This document shows positions 50,913 to 61,066 of a DNA stretch of 64,000 nucleotides, piece by piece. Every line of letters begins with the position of its first letter. Positions within the stretch are counted from its first letter, which is position 1. The position numbers and the translations under genes were made by a program. Where the stretch lies: assembly GCA_021568835.1 (NCBI GenBank), contig JAKGSH010000001.1, forward strand, positions 372,001-436,000, written 5' to 3'. The stretch is from Streptomyces sp. Tue 6430. GTDB taxonomy: Bacteria; Actinomycetota; Actinomycetes; Streptomycetales; Streptomycetaceae. The notes under the pieces are model-generated. The model did not search any database and had not been told where the DNA came from. It was given only the letters and a program-made list of their open reading frames with translations.

Positions 50913-52739
50913 TCATCGGCTCGTCGCGTCGGTGAGTGCGGCCAGGCGGTCCTCACCGATGAGGGTGTCGACCTGCCACGGCACCAGCCAGGCGCGGGCT
51001 GCCAGCTCGTCGCGGACGCGGTGCAGCTGGGGGCGCTCCAGGGCTGCCCGGGCGTGCAGCAGGGGATCGCGGGTGCCGCTGGCCGTCAGAGCGGCGTCGA
51101 CGACCCAGCCGTACGGCTCGATACCGGCCCGCCGGAGGCCGTCCTGCAGTACTGCGGCCTCGGAGACAGGGGTCAGCTCGGGGAGCGTGACGATCAGGAC
51201 CCGCGTGTGGGCGGGGTCCCGCAGGCGCATCAACGGCGTCGTGAGGCGTCCGGGCACGCGGGCGGCGTCTGCCATGACCTGGCGGTGGTAGGAGCCGGTG
51301 AGGTCGAGCAGCCGCAGAGTATGGCCGCTGGGGCGGTGTCCACGACGACGAACCGGCGCCGGGCCGTGTTCAGGAGTGCCCCGAACGCCCGGAAGACGGC
51401 CAGTTCCTCGGTGCACGGTGAGCGGAGATCCTCCTCCAGAAGCGCACGGCGGTCCGGGGACATCCGCTCTGCCGCCCGCAGACGCTCCGCGGTGTAGTCG
51501 GCGAGTTCGGCGGCCGGATCGATGCGGCTGACGGTCAGGTGCCGGAAAGGGCCGCCGGCGAGTACATCAGCGGGCCGCCCCGCGGGGTCGGTCGTGGACA
51601 GGTGCACGTCGTGGCCCCGGCGGGCGAGGCCCACGGCGACGGCGGCGGCGATGGTGGTCTTGCCCACGCCCCCTTGCCCATCACCAGCACCGCGCCGGGC
51701 GGGCCGGCTGCCAGCTCGTCGACCAGCGCCTCCAGGAGGGAAGCGGTGCCTGCCGCTCGTCGACACCGACGTCGGTGGGGCATCGGGGCCTGGAACGGGC
51801 CCGCCCGACCGCGGACCAGCGCGCGGAGCGCCGTGATGCCGGTCAGGTTCCAGGCGACCAGCGGCACGCCTGCGGAGGGGATCGTCCGCAGGGAGGTCGG
51901 CAGGGCGTCGAGCGCCGACGCCTGGCGGTCGGCGAACGCCTCGGCGACCGTGTCGCCGGCCAGAGGCTCGGTGAAGAGGCCGTTGATGATCAAGCGCTGG
52001 TTGTGGATCCCCTGGGCGGCCAGCTCGGCCCCGGCCCGGCCGGCCTCCCGCAGGGCCCCCCGCTCCGGTCGGCTCGTCAGGACGAGCGTCGTGCGCCCGG
52101 GATCGCTCAAGTGTCCGACGGCCGCCTGGTACTGCGTGCGCTGGGCCTGCAGGCCCGATCGGGGCCCAGGCAGCTTGCCCCTTCGGGGGCGCTCTCGATG
52201 TACTGAGCCCAGGAGCCGGGCAGACTCAGCAGACGCAGCGTGTGACCGGTCGGCGCGGTGTCGAAGAGCACGTGGTCGTACCGGCCGATCAGCTCCGGGT
52301 GGACGATCAACTGCGTGAACCGGTCGAAGGCCGCCACCTCCACGGTGCACTCGCCGGCGAGCTGCTCCTCGAGGGCGTGCAGTTCCTCTGGTGGGACCGC
52401 ACCCCGGTAGGGGGCCACCACGCGCTCGCGGTAGGCGGCCGCTGCGGCGTCGGGGTCGAGGTTCATCACCTCCAGCCCAGGCACACCCGGCACCGGACCG
52501 GGCGCCGGACCCACCGCCGTGCTGAGAAGGTCACCCAGATTCGACGCCGGATCGGTGCTCACCATCAGCACGCGCCGGCCGGCATCGGCCAGCGCCACGG
52601 ACACGGCGCCCGCCACCGTCGTCTTCCCCACACCGCCCTTGCCGGTGAAGAAGACGAACGGTGTGTGCCACGAACCCCACTCGAGCAGCGGTGGAGGGGG
52701 CACGCGCGCCGCCAGGTCGCTGCCGTTCGGATCCCTCAT
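50913..52739 (-). CDS. arsA: ArsA arsenite-transporting ATPase, two-domain (frameshifted)
   Basis: The ATG at 52739 follows GGAGAG. Missing bases near 52175, 51672 and 51322 restore about 609 aa. Two homologous halves each have a signature P-loop: FFTGKGGVGKTTVAGAV near 35 and MGKGGVGKTTIAAAVAV (restored) near 360. Each half also has the A-loop (DTAPTGHTLRLL; DTAPAGHTLRLL restored). ATP hydrolysis energises arsenite export with the Acr3 permease encoded at 55349-56458. It sits at the far end of the minus-strand side, separated from trxB by remnants. Confidence 0.87.
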
Positions 52740-52927
52740 GGGTAGCTCTCCGTTCGACTGTCCGGTGCGGCGAACTCGCTGGTGGACGCCTTGATCGCGG
52801 GCGAGGGCCGGTACAGGCACCGGGCAGGACCGGCCGGTGGAGGCCGCCTCACCCATTCCACACTCCCGCAGGCGTTCGTGCAGCAGCGCGGAACCTGATT
52901 CGAGCAGAGACCGGGCCGCTCTTCCAC
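52736..52927 (-). CDS. Cys-containing 63-aa ORF coupled to arsA
   Basis: The frame ends in TGA inside the arsA start (ATGA). It contains CSNQVPRCCTNACGSVEW, with a C-C-x-x-x-C-G spacing like the arsenic-binding site of the chaperone ArsD, which is normally encoded just before arsA, but the rest does not match ArsD. No clear ribosome site. Could be a degraded arsD or chance. Confidence 0.3.
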   Translation of the reverse strand: MEERPGLCSNQVPRCCTNACGSVEWVRRPPPAGPARCLYRPSPAIKASTSEFAAPDSRTESYP

Positions 52928-53393
52928 CGCCGTCGGTGGTATTCGGGGAAGGTCCGCGTCCGATTCCTGCCCACCGGTCGGGCACGGTGGCCGGCCTTCA
53001 CCACCGGCCTCGGACCATGACGGAGATCATCGTCGTCGACGCCCTGTCCGCGACCCGGACGCTGATCTCGTCTTCTGCGCGGCCCGCGGCCCGCGGCCCG
53101 CGGCCGCGGCCCGCGGCCCGCAGCCCGCAGCCCGTGTCCCAGGCCCGCTGTCCGTGCGAGCCACTGGGCGTCGCACGGACTCGACCGTCTTGGCCACGCC
53201 GGTGCCCGGCGCGGCGCCCGCGAACTTCGCCGAGGCGTCAAGGACGAGCGCGGCCCGCGGAGTCGAGGGCCGCGTCGAGACGCTGCTCAGCACACATGGA
53301 CGGCGAGCCACCGGTTGACGTGGCCGAGTGGGACGTGGTGCGACCACGTACGGCCTGCGGGCCGATGTCCGACTGCACGGGCCCGCAGGTCCG
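52928..53393. other. Gap with 7-bp repeats (GCGGCCC)
   Basis: Positions 53078-53130 hold about seven copies of GCGGCCC or GCAGCCC. A short frame from 53018 (TEIIVVDALSATRTLISS) runs into the repeats and loses coding character. No other gene is seen. Confidence 0.45.
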
Positions 53394-53552
53394 GATCCTT
53401 GGATGCCCGCGGCCAGGTCGAGCAGCCGTTCCGTGCCGATGGGCGGAGCCGCCGTCCAGGGGAGGACTGCCGCGCGCTCGGCGTGCTCGGTGGTGACTTC
53501 GCCGAGGTAGTGGTGCTCGGCGTCGGCCTTGGCCGCGAGGAGGGTGTCGTCA
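53394..53552 (-). pseudogene. C-terminal fragment of an ArsA-type ATPase
   Basis: The minus-strand frame reads LLAAKADAEHHYLGEVTTEH, AERAAVLPWTAAPPIGTERLLDLA (split here). It resembles the conserved end of one ArsA half (hydrophobic strand VLPW followed by P-P-x-G-x-E-x-L). No P-loop precedes it; trxB ends at 53550. Probably debris from a duplicated or rearranged arsA. Confidence 0.4.
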
Positions 53553-54542
53553 GACGGTGGCGACGGCCGCGGCCGCCTCTGGCGTGTCGGTGAGGGCGGC
53601 GAGGTACCGCTCGGCGTCCAGGGCCGCCGCGCAGCCGGAGCCGGCCGCGGTGATCGCCTGCCGGTAGGTGTGGTCGACGACATCACCGGCACCGAAGACG
53701 CCGGGGATGTTCGTCCGTGTGGAGGGGGAGGCGACCTTGAGGTAGCCCTCGTCGTCGAGGTCCAGTTGGCCGGTGACCAGGTCGGTGCGCGGGTCGTGGC
53801 CGATGGCGACGAAGAGGCCGGTGGCCGGGAGGCGGGAGGTCTCGCCGGTGACGGTGTCGCGCAGGGTGAGTCCGGCGAGTCTGCCGCCGTCCTCGTGGAT
53901 CTCGGCGACCTCGCTGTCGAAGGCGAAGGAGATCTTCGGGTCGGCGAAGGCGCGGTCCTGCATGGTCCTGGAGGCGCGCAGGGTGTCGCGGCGGTGGACG
54001 ACGGTCACGGAGCGGGCGAAGCGGGAGAGGAAGGTGGCTTCCTCCATCGCGGTGTCGCCGCCGCCGACGACCACGATGTCGTGCTCGCGGAAGAAGAAGC
54101 CGTCGCAGGTCGCGCAGTACGACACGCCACGGCCGGACAGTGCGTCCTCGCCGGGCAGGTTCAGCTTGCGGTGCTGCGAGCCGGTCGCCACGATGACGGC
54201 CTTGGCCCGGTGGACCGTACCCGTGCTGTCGGTGACGGTCTTCACGGCGCCGGTGAGGTCGACGGCGACGATGTCGTCGGGGACGAGCTCGGCCCCGAAG
54301 CGTTCGGCCTGGGCCCGCATGTTGTCCATCAGCTCCGGGCCCATGATGCCGTCGCGGAAACCGGGGAAGTTCTCCACCTCGGTCGTCTGCACCAGCGCAC
54401 CGCCCGCCGTGACCGCGCCCTCGAAGACCAGCGGCTTCAGCGAGGCGCGGGCGGTGTAGAGGGCGGCGGTGTATCCGGCGGGGCCGGAGCCGACGACGAT
54501 GACGTCGCGGATGTCCGCGGTCGTGCCGGTCGCCGCGCTCAT
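53550..54542 (-). CDS. trxB: Thioredoxin reductase
   Basis: 330 aa; FAD site [16 protein letters not shown], redox-active CATC in [18 protein letters not shown] site [15 protein letters not shown] and the C-terminal FAD motif [10 protein letters not shown]. The start overlaps arsC (ATGA). It regenerates the reduced thioredoxin needed by the thioredoxin-coupled arsenate reductase upstream; such arsC-trxB pairing is common in Streptomyces arsenic islands. Clean frame. Confidence 0.93.
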   Translation of the reverse strand: MSAATGTTADIRDVIVVGSGPAGYTAALYTARASLKPLVFEGAVTAGGALVQTTEVENFPGFRDGIMGPELMDNMRAQAERFGAELVPDDIVAVDLTGAVKTVTDSTGTVHRAKAVIVATGSQHRKLNLPGEDALSGRGVSYCATCDGFFFREHDIVVVGGGDTAMEEATFLSRFARSVTVVHRRDTLRASRTMQDRAFADPKISFAFDSEVAEIHEDGGRLAGLTLRDTVTGETSRLPATGLFVAIGHDPRTDLVTGQLDLDDEGYLKVASPSTRTNIPGVFGAGDVVDHTYRQAITAAGSGCAAALDAERYLAALTDTPEAAAAVATV

Positions 54543-54952
54543 GCCTTCGGCTCCGGCGCGATCTCCTTGATCAGGCCCTCGATGAGCACCTTGATCTCGT
54601 CGCGGATCGGACGCACGGCCTCGACGCCCTGGCCCGCCGGGTCCTCCAGCTGCCAGTCCAGGTAGCGCTTGCCCGGGAAGACCGGGCAGGTGTCGCCGCA
54701 GCCCATGGTGATGCAGACGTCCGACTCCTTCACCGCGTCGACGGTGAGCATCTTCGGGACCTCGGCGGAGATGTCGATGCCGACCTCGCGCATGGCCTCG
54801 ACGGCGGCCGGGTTGACGTGGGCGCCCGGGTCGGAGCCGGCGGAGCGGACCTCGACGCGGTCCCCGGCCAGGTGGGTCAGCCACGCGGCGGCCATCTGGG
54901 AACGGCCGGCGTTGTGGACGCAGACGAAGAGCACGGAGGGCTTGTCGGACAT
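54539..54952 (-). CDS. arsC: Arsenate reductase, thioredoxin-coupled
   Basis: 137 aa of the low-molecular-weight phosphatase fold. P-loop [14 protein letters not shown] (CX5R) at the N-terminus and the two further Cys in [15 protein letters not shown] that relay the disulfide to thioredoxin. Reduces arsenate to arsenite. I use the ATG at 54952 ([11 protein letters not shown]), the usual start, over one seven codons earlier. Divergent from arsR. Confidence 0.93.
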   Translation of the reverse strand: MSDKPSVLFVCVHNAGRSQMAAAWLTHLAGDRVEVRSAGSDPGAHVNPAAVEAMREVGIDISAEVPKMLTVDAVKESDVCITMGCGDTCPVFPGKRYLDWQLEDPAGQGVEAVRPIRDEIKVLIEGLIKEIAPEPKA

Positions 54953-55021
54953 CAGAGGTCTCTCTTGTCTCACGACGGCATCAGGCGCGAATGAGTTCAG
55001 CGCCAGGTGGTGTCAGCCACC

Positions 55022-55041
55022 ACTGATGTGAGAGTATCAGT
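55022..55041. promoter_or_regulatory. ArsR operator
   Basis: Perfect inverted repeat ACTGAT-N8-ATCAGT between divergent arsC and arsR, ending two bases before the arsR ATG, so repressor would block both the promoter and ribosome access. Confidence 0.75.
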
Positions 55042-55043
55042 CC

Positions 55044-55352
55044 ATGATGACGTCAGTCGACACTGATCTGATGCGGGTCCTCGCCGACCCGCTCCGCCTC
55101 CGGATCGTCACCCTCCTGGCCAAGGAGACGCTCTGCTCCACGCACCTGATCGAAGAGACCGGTGCGAAGCAGACCAACATCTCCAACCACCTCAGAGTGC
55201 TGCGCGAGGCCGGGGTCGTCGACACGGAGCCGTGCGGCCGGTTCACGTACTACCGGCTGCGCGCCGACGTCATCGCCCAGCTCGCCGGCCAGTTCGCCGA
55301 CCTGGCCGAGTCCGCTCGCAACGCCGCCGACAACAAGAGGGCCTGCCCGTGA
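55044..55352 (+). CDS. arsR: ArsR-family arsenic repressor
   Basis: 102 aa winged-helix protein: VLADPLRLRIVTLLA, recognition helix TNISNHLRVLREAGVV and beta-wing GRFTYYRLRAD. Candidate As(III) ligands are the Cys in KETLCSTHLIE and in TEPCGRF. First gene of arsR-acr3; the stop overlaps the acr3 GTG. Confidence 0.9.
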   Translation: MMTSVDTDLMRVLADPLRLRIVTLLAKETLCSTHLIEETGAKQTNISNHLRVLREAGVVDTEPCGRFTYYRLRADVIAQLAGQFADLAESARNAADNKRACP

Positions 55353-56458
55353 CCCCCACCGAAGCAGCCGCGACCACCGAGGAGTCCTCGGTCGTCGCGA
55401 AGCTGTCGACGCTCGACCGTTTCCTCGCCGTCTGGATCCTTGTCGCCATGGGCCTCGGCCTCGGCCTGGGCCGCGCCGTCCCCGGGCTGAACGACGCCCT
55501 GGCGAAGGTCGAGATCGGCGGCATCTCCCTGCCGATCGCCGTCGGCCTGCTGATCATGATGTATCCGGTGCTGGCCAAGGTCCGCTACGACAAGCTCGAC
55601 GCCGTCACCGGCGACAAGCCGCTCATGGTCTCGTCGCTGGTCATCAACTGGATCGTCGGCCCGGCGGTGATGTTCGCGCTGGCATGGATCTTCCTGCCGG
55701 ACCTGCCCGAGTACCGCACCGGCCTGATCATCGTGGGGCTCGCCCGGTGCATCGCCATGGTCATCATCTGGAACGACCTGGCCTGCGGCGACCGCGAGGC
55801 GGCAGCCGTCCTGGTCGCCCTCAACTCGGTCTTCCAAGTCCTCGCGTTCGGCCTGCTCGGCTGGTTCTACCTGGACATCCTGCCCGGCTGGCTGAACCTG
55901 GGCGACGGCGAGCACCTCGACATCTCCATGGGGAAGATCGCGCTGAACGTCGTCATCTTCCTCGGCGTCCCCCTGCTGGCCGGCTTCCTCACCCGCCGCA
56001 TCGGCGAGAAGAAGCTCGGCCAGGAGAAGTACGAGTCGACCTTCCTGCCGAAGATCGGCCCGTGGGCCCTCTACGGGCTGCTCTTCACGATCGTCATCCT
56101 CTTCGCCCTGCAGGGGAAGACCATCACCTCGCAGCCGCTCGACGTCGCCCGCATCGCCGTGCCGCTGCTGGTCTACTTCGCGGTCATGTGGTTCGGCACG
56201 TTCGCCCTCGGCAAGGCCATCGGCCTGGCCTACGACCGCACCGCCACACTCGCCTTCACCGCGGCCGGCAACAACTTCGAGCTGGCCATCGCCGTCGCCA
56301 TCGCCACCTTCGGCGTCACCTCGGGCCAGGCCCTGTCCGGTGTCGTCGGCCCGCTCATCGAGGTCCCGGTCCTGGTGGCGCTCGTCTACGTCTCGCTGGC
56401 CTGGCGGCGGAAGTTCAACGCCGCGCAGCAGTTGACGCCTGTCCCGCAGGAGGGCTGA
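55349..56458 (+). CDS. acr3: Acr3-type arsenite efflux permease
   Basis: 369 aa with about ten membrane helices, starting at a GTG in GTGA. Acr3 signatures: GLARCIAMVIIWNDLACGD with the essential Cys, and AAGNNFELAIAVAIATFG. Exports As(III). Pairing of Acr3 with ArsA (encoded on the other strand) rather than ArsB is seen in actinobacteria. Confidence 0.93.
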   Translation: MTPTEAAATTEESSVVAKLSTLDRFLAVWILVAMGLGLGLGRAVPGLNDALAKVEIGGISLPIAVGLLIMMYPVLAKVRYDKLDAVTGDKPLMVSSLVINWIVGPAVMFALAWIFLPDLPEYRTGLIIVGLARCIAMVIIWNDLACGDREAAAVLVALNSVFQVLAFGLLGWFYLDILPGWLNLGDGEHLDISMGKIALNVVIFLGVPLLAGFLTRRIGEKKLGQEKYESTFLPKIGPWALYGLLFTIVILFALQGKTITSQPLDVARIAVPLLVYFAVMWFGTFALGKAIGLAYDRTATLAFTAAGNNFELAIAVAIATFGVTSGQALSGVVGPLIEVPVLVALVYVSLAWRRKFNAAQQLTPVPQEG

Positions 56459-56548
56459 TGCGCCGCTTCGACGGCCCCGCCCAGGGAGCTACCGGCTCGG
56501 CCACGCCACGCACCGTCCGGTGCACGACGTGCGGGCGGCGCGGGCGGC

Positions 56549-57604
56549 ATGACGCAGCACACCGACGTGGTGGTGATCGGCGGCGGCCAGGCAGGGCTCG
56601 CCGCCGGCTACCACCTGCGCCGCCAGGGCCTGGACTTCGTCGTCCTCGACGCCCAGGCCACTCCTGGCGGGGCCTGGCAGCACACCTGGGAATCGCTGCG
56701 CCTGTTCTCCCCGGCCGCCTTCTCCTCCCTCCCCGGCCGCCTCATGCCGGCGCAACCGGGCGAGGAGTATCCGGAAGCCGGGCACGTGGTGGAGTACCTG
56801 AGCGACTACGAGAAGCGGTACGACCTCCCCGTGCTGCGGCCGGTCCGGGTGCACGGCGTGCACGACGACGGGCGGCTGCTGAGCGTGGACACCGACTCCG
56901 GCACCTGGCACGCACGCGCGGTGATCAGCGCGACCGGTACCTGGTGGCGCCCCTTCCTCCCCGCCGTCCCGGGACGCGAGGACTTCGGGGGCCGGCAACT
57001 GCACACCGTTTCCTACCGCAGGCCGCGGGACTTCGAGGGCCGGCGCGTGATCGTCGTCGGCGGCGGCAACTCGGGCGCCCAGATCGCCGCCGACCTCGTG
57101 CACCACACCGAACTGACCTGGGTGACCCAGCGCCCGCCCCGCTTCCTCGCCGACGACATCGACGGCCGCGCCCTGTTCGACGCGGCCACCGCCCGCCGCC
57201 GCGCCCTCGACGAGGGCCGCACCGACACCGGCGGCGTCGCCGCGCTCGGCGACATCGTCGCCGTGCCACCCGTGCGAGAGGCCCGCGACCGTGGCCTGCT
57301 CAAGGCGAGCCCGATGTTCTCCCGCCTGGTACCAGGCGGGATCGAATGGGCCGACGGCACCCGCGCCGAGGCCGATGCGATCATCTGGTGCACCGGCTTC
57401 CGGCCCGCCCTGTCCCACCTCGCGCCACTCCGGCTCCGGGGCCCACACGGCCACATCGCCGTGCGGGGCACCCGGGCACTGGACGAACCGCGCCTGCATC
57501 TGCTCGGCTACGGCGACTGGGTCGGCCCTGCCTCGGCCACGCTCATCGGGGTCGGGCGTCCGGCCCGGGACACGGCCCGGCAGATCGCTGAGCTCCTGTC
57601 CTGA
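56549..57604 (+). CDS. arsO: FAD-dependent monooxygenase, ArsO-like
   Basis: 351 aa. FAD site VVVIGGGQAGLAAGYHLRR, NADPH site RVIVVGGGNSGAQIAADLV and a C-terminal WCTGFRPAL. Matches the single-component flavoprotein family often found with acr3 in actinobacterial arsenic islands and called ArsO; its substrate is not firmly known. It starts 90 bp after acr3. The end converges on the second arsR gene. Confidence 0.8.
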   Translation: MTQHTDVVVIGGGQAGLAAGYHLRRQGLDFVVLDAQATPGGAWQHTWESLRLFSPAAFSSLPGRLMPAQPGEEYPEAGHVVEYLSDYEKRYDLPVLRPVRVHGVHDDGRLLSVDTDSGTWHARAVISATGTWWRPFLPAVPGREDFGGRQLHTVSYRRPRDFEGRRVIVVGGGNSGAQIAADLVHHTELTWVTQRPPRFLADDIDGRALFDAATARRRALDEGRTDTGGVAALGDIVAVPPVREARDRGLLKASPMFSRLVPGGIEWADGTRAEADAIIWCTGFRPALSHLAPLRLRGPHGHIAVRGTRALDEPRLHLLGYGDWVGPASATLIGVGRPARDTARQIAELLS

Positions 57605-57819
57605 GCGCCTCGGCGGACGCTCGTACGGCGAGTGCGGCCGCATCCGTGTCCACGGGCGGCCGTCAGCCGCCGACAGGGCTGCGGCGCTCGACGAGGACGA
57701 CGTGCTGCCGGTGGCCGAGGGGCGGGCGGATCGTCGCGGTCGGCGGCCGACGAGGTCACCGTTCTGCGCGATGCCCGGCCCGGGAGCGGTGGCGTTCTCC
57801 ACTCGCTCCCGATCACTGG

Positions 57820-58170
57820 TCACACTGCGGTCGGCGCCATGGTCAGCAGCCTGCCCATCGAGGCCGGCACGGAGGGCTCGACGCGGTAGTAGACCCAGGT
57901 TCCACGCCGTTCGGAGGTGAGCAGGCCTGCCTCTTTGAGCTTCTTCAGGTGGTGGGAGACGGTCGGCCGGGACACCCCCACGTCGGAGATGTCGCACACG
58001 CACGCCTCGCCACCCTCGTGCGAGGCCACCGCCGAGAACAGCCGCAGCCGGACCGGATCGCCCAGGGCCTTGAACATCCGGGCGGCCGTCTCGGCCTCCT
58101 CGGCGGTGAAGGGGCGCTCGGCGAGCGGCGGGCAGCACGGTGCCACAGCCTGGCCCTCGACGTGTTCCAC
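57820..58170 (-). CDS. Second ArsR-family regulator
   Basis: 116 aa from a GTG at 58170 with GGGGAGG upstream. An ATG at 58197 is in frame but lies inside the operator palindrome, so it could only serve a leaderless transcript. HTH: FKALGDPVRLRLFSAVA and SRPTVSHHLKKLKEAGLL. Metal site motif EACVCDISD in the helix before recognition, plus an N-terminal APCCPP, matching arsenite-sensing ArsR proteins with two or three Cys. Controls the divergent FAD/arsI operon. Confidence 0.88.
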   Translation of the reverse strand: MEHVEGQAVAPCCPPLAERPFTAEEAETAARMFKALGDPVRLRLFSAVASHEGGEACVCDISDVGVSRPTVSHHLKKLKEAGLLTSERRGTWVYYRVEPSVPASMGRLLTMAPTAV

Positions 58171-58183
58171 CAGCGGCCTCCCC

Positions 58184-58219
58184 GATTCGATGAACATCTA
58201 TGTTGACGTTCATCGAATC
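58184..58219. promoter_or_regulatory. Long palindromic ArsR operator
   Basis: Perfect 12-bp arms GATTCGATGAAC / GTTCATCGAATC separated by 12 bp, between the second arsR and the FAD oxidoreductase gene. This arrangement is typical of ArsR sites. Confidence 0.85.
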
Positions 58220-58275
58220 AGATGCGATGCTGGCCGCGCAAGCCATCGACGCATGTCGAAGCAAAGGGGAGTCTC

Positions 58276-59653
58276 GTGGCCCAGTCCATCAACAGCGTGC
58301 CCACCACCGACCAGCTGCCCGTCGTGGTCATCGGGGCCGGCCCGATCGGCCTGGCCGCCGCCGCCCACCTCATCGAGCGCGGCCTCGATCCGTTGGTCCT
58401 GGAAGCCGGACCGTCGGCCGGCACCGCCGTACGCGACTGGTCGCACGTGCGCCTCTTCTCCTCCTGGGGCGAGGTCGTCGACCCGGCCGCCGAGAAGCTC
58501 CTCGCCCCGACCGGATGGGTCCGCCCCGACGCCTCGGCCTACCCCACCGGCGGCGACTGGTCCGAGCGCTACCTCCAGCCGCTCGCCGACATCCTCGGCG
58601 ACAAGGTCCGCTACGGCGCCACGGTCACCGGTGTCGCCCGCGCCGGACGCGACCGCATCGTCGACTCGGGCCGCGACGAGCAGCCCTTCACCGTGCACGT
58701 CCAGCAGGCCGACGGCCGCGAGGAGCGGATCACCGCCCGCGCCGTCATCGACGCCTCCGGCACCTGGTCCACCCCCGGCCCGGCGGGTGCCGACGGCCTG
58801 CCCGCCCTCGGCGAGAAGGCCGCCGCCGACCACATCTCCTACCGCGTCCCCGACCTGGGGACCCGGTCGTGCGCGCCCGGTACGCGGGCAGGCGCACCGC
58901 CGTCGTCGGCTCCGGCGCCTCCGCCTTCACCGCCCTCGCCCACCTCGCCGACCTGGCCGAAAACGAGCCGAGCACCCACGCGGTGTGGATCCTGCGCCGC
59001 GGTATCACCGGCTCCACCTTCGGAGGCGGCGAGGCGGACCAGCTCCCCGCCCGCGGCGCCCTGGGCCTGCGGGCCAAGGCCGCCGTCGAAGCCGGCCGGG
59101 CGAGCGCGGTCACGGGATTCCGTACACGGGCCGTGGAGCGCGACGGCGACCGGCTCGTCCTCGTCGCCGAGGACGGCCGCCGCCTCGACCCGGTCGACGA
59201 GGTCATCGTCCTGACCGGCTTCCGGCCCGACCTGACCTTCCTCTCCGAGGTCCGCCTCGGCCTCGACGAACGCCTCCAGGCCCCGACCGCCCTGGCCCCG
59301 CTCATCGATCCGAACGTCCACTCCTGCGGCACGGTCCACCCGCACGGGGTGGGCGAGCTCTCCCACCCCGAGCAGGGCATCCACCTGGTCGGCATGAAGT
59401 CCTACGGCCGCGCCCCCACGTTCCTCGCCATGACCGGCTACGAGCAGGTCCGCTCCATCACCGCCGCCCTCGCCGGAGACCAGGAGGCCGCCGAGCGCGT
59501 CGAGTTGACCCTCCCGGAGACGGGCGTGTGCGGGGGCGCCGGCCTGTTCGACGAGCCCGACGCCGACCGGAACAGCGAAGGCGGCGGGTGCTGTGCCACC
59601 CGGCCACCCTGCAGATCGGGATCGGCGCCACCGCCTCGTCCGGCGGCTGCTGA
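58276..59653 (+). CDS. FAD/NAD(P)-binding oxidoreductase of arsenic operon (frameshifted)
   Basis: A GTG at 58276 with AAGGGGAG upstream. Two missing bases (near 58862 and 59605) restore 459 aa. FAD site VVVIGAGPIGLAAAAHLIE, second nucleotide site AVVGSGASAFTALAHLA and IVLTGFRPDL. The C-terminus is Cys-rich (VCGGAG, GGGCC, then SSGGC), reminiscent of arsenic-binding tails. Under the second ArsR operator and followed by an arsI-like gene, so probably acts on an organoarsenical; function not proven. Confidence 0.8.
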
Positions 59654-59688
59654 CCCGCCGACCCGACCCTTCCAGCAGGAGGTACGCC

Positions 59689-60275
59689 ATGTCCCGTGTA
59701 CAACTCGCCTCCGTGTTCCGGACCTGGACGCGTCCGTCGCCTTCTACAGCAAGCTCTTCGGCACCGAGCCCGCCAAACTCCGCGACGGCTACGCCAACTT
59801 CGCCCTCACCGAGCCCCCGCTCAAGCTCGTCCTCATCGAAGGCGCCGCAGGTGAGGCGACCCGCATGGACCACCTCGGCGTCGAGGTCGAGACGACCGAA
59901 GCGGTGCACGCCGCCACCGCCCGTCTGGGCCAGGCCGGTCTGGCCACCGACGTGGAGAACGACACCACCTGCTGCTACGCCCTCCAGGACAAGGTCTGGG
60001 TCCACGGCCCCGGCCGGGAACCCTGGGAGGTGTACGTCGTCAAGGCCGACGCCGACTCCTTGGCCGAGCAGCAGGGCAGCACCTGTTGCGCCGGCTCCGC
60101 CGAGGCCGACGCCGAGGAACCGGCCGTCACGAGCGGCTGCGCCGACCGGCACCCCGGCGAGGACGTCGTCCCGGGCACCCCGCGCACCCGGGCCGAACCG
60201 GAGGCCCGGCCGGCCGACGACAGCGTCGAGCTCACCGACCGGTACCTGGCGACGAAGCCCGGTTCAGGGGCCTGA
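59689..60275 (+). CDS. arsI: ArsI/CadI-type vicinal oxygen chelate dioxygenase (frameshifted)
   Basis: The ATG at 59689 follows AGGAGG. One missing base near 59712 restores 195 aa. VOC fold with metal ligands in MDHLGVEVE (His) and REPWEVYVVK (Glu), and the vicinal Cys pair in DTTCCYALQDKVWV that binds trivalent organoarsenicals in ArsI C-As lyases. The C-terminal extension (about 135-195) has more Cys (GSTCCAG). Actinobacterial homologues are often named CadI. Likely cleaves the carbon-arsenic bond. Confidence 0.85.
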
Positions 60276-60289
60276 CGCGTCGGCCGGTG

Positions 60290-60895
60290 TCATCTCCGTA
60301 CGGCGTGGACGAGCGCGTCGAGAGCCGTGCGGGTGTTGCCCTCGGCGTCGGTCACCGGCCGGGTGACGGTCTCGGCCCGCAGGATGTCGGCGCAGGGCCG
60401 CCACAGGTCGGCGACCTGCTCGGCGGTGCAGAGCACGCGCGGATCCTGCGGGCCGCCGTACCCGCGCTCGGGGTTGGCCGCGTCATGGCCGACGAGCAGC
60501 AGGGTGCCGCCCGAGCGGACGGCAGCGGCGGCCCGGGGCAGCAGCCGGGCCATTTCCGGCCACGGCAGGTGCAGATACGCGATCAGCGCCAGGTCGTACG
60601 TCGCCTCCGTCGGCGCCCAGAGCGTGAGATCGGCGTGGACGGTGCGCAGCCGTGCTTTCCGGTCGGCGGCCAGCCGCTCGGCCTTCTCCAGAGCTACGGC
60701 GGAGAAGTCGACGGCGTCCACCTCCCAGCCCCGCTCCGCGAGCCAGACCGCGTTGCGGCCTTCGCCGGCGGCGAGGTCCACCGCCCGTCCGGAGGGCTTC
60801 AGACCGGCCAGCTCCTCTGCGACGAAGCGGTTGGGCGCGGCCTTCCACACCAGTTCGCTGCCGCGGTACCGCTCGTCCCAGCTCGCCGCGTCCAT
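60290..60895 (-). CDS. Class I SAM-dependent methyltransferase
   Basis: 201 aa. N-terminus ASWDERYRGSELVWKAAPN; SAM motif I AVDLAAGEGRNAVWLAERG; acidic motif VDAVDFSAVAL; motif IV DLALIAYLHLP. Small soluble enzyme of the TehB-like group. An upstream ATG at 60960 with AGGGGA encodes an acidic stretch (DPDDIDTDDDSAHAEKRGA) that would join this frame if one base were missing, so the true start could be there. Convergent with the arsI-like gene; substrate unknown. Confidence 0.82.
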   Translation of the reverse strand: MDAASWDERYRGSELVWKAAPNRFVAEELAGLKPSGRAVDLAAGEGRNAVWLAERGWEVDAVDFSAVALEKAERLAADRKARLRTVHADLTLWAPTEATYDLALIAYLHLPWPEMARLLPRAAAAVRSGGTLLLVGHDAANPERGYGGPQDPRVLCTAEQVADLWRPCADILRAETVTRPVTDAEGNTRTALDALVHAVRR

Positions 60896-61066
60896 CTCCT
60901 GCGCCTCGTTTCTCCGCGTGCGCGGAATCGTCGTCCGTGTCGATGTCGTCCGGGTCCATCGTGTCGTCCCCTGCGAGCAGACAGGGGTACGGGCAGCTGC
61001 TGGGACCAGGAGGGATGCGGGCGTTGCAGGGGCGGGATCGGTCGAGGACGCACCTCGGGGTCGGGT

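Noticed and set aside
56458..56548. Short frame starting in TGATG after acr3
   Set aside because: About 30 residues, then becomes a shadow of arsO; no recognisable feature.
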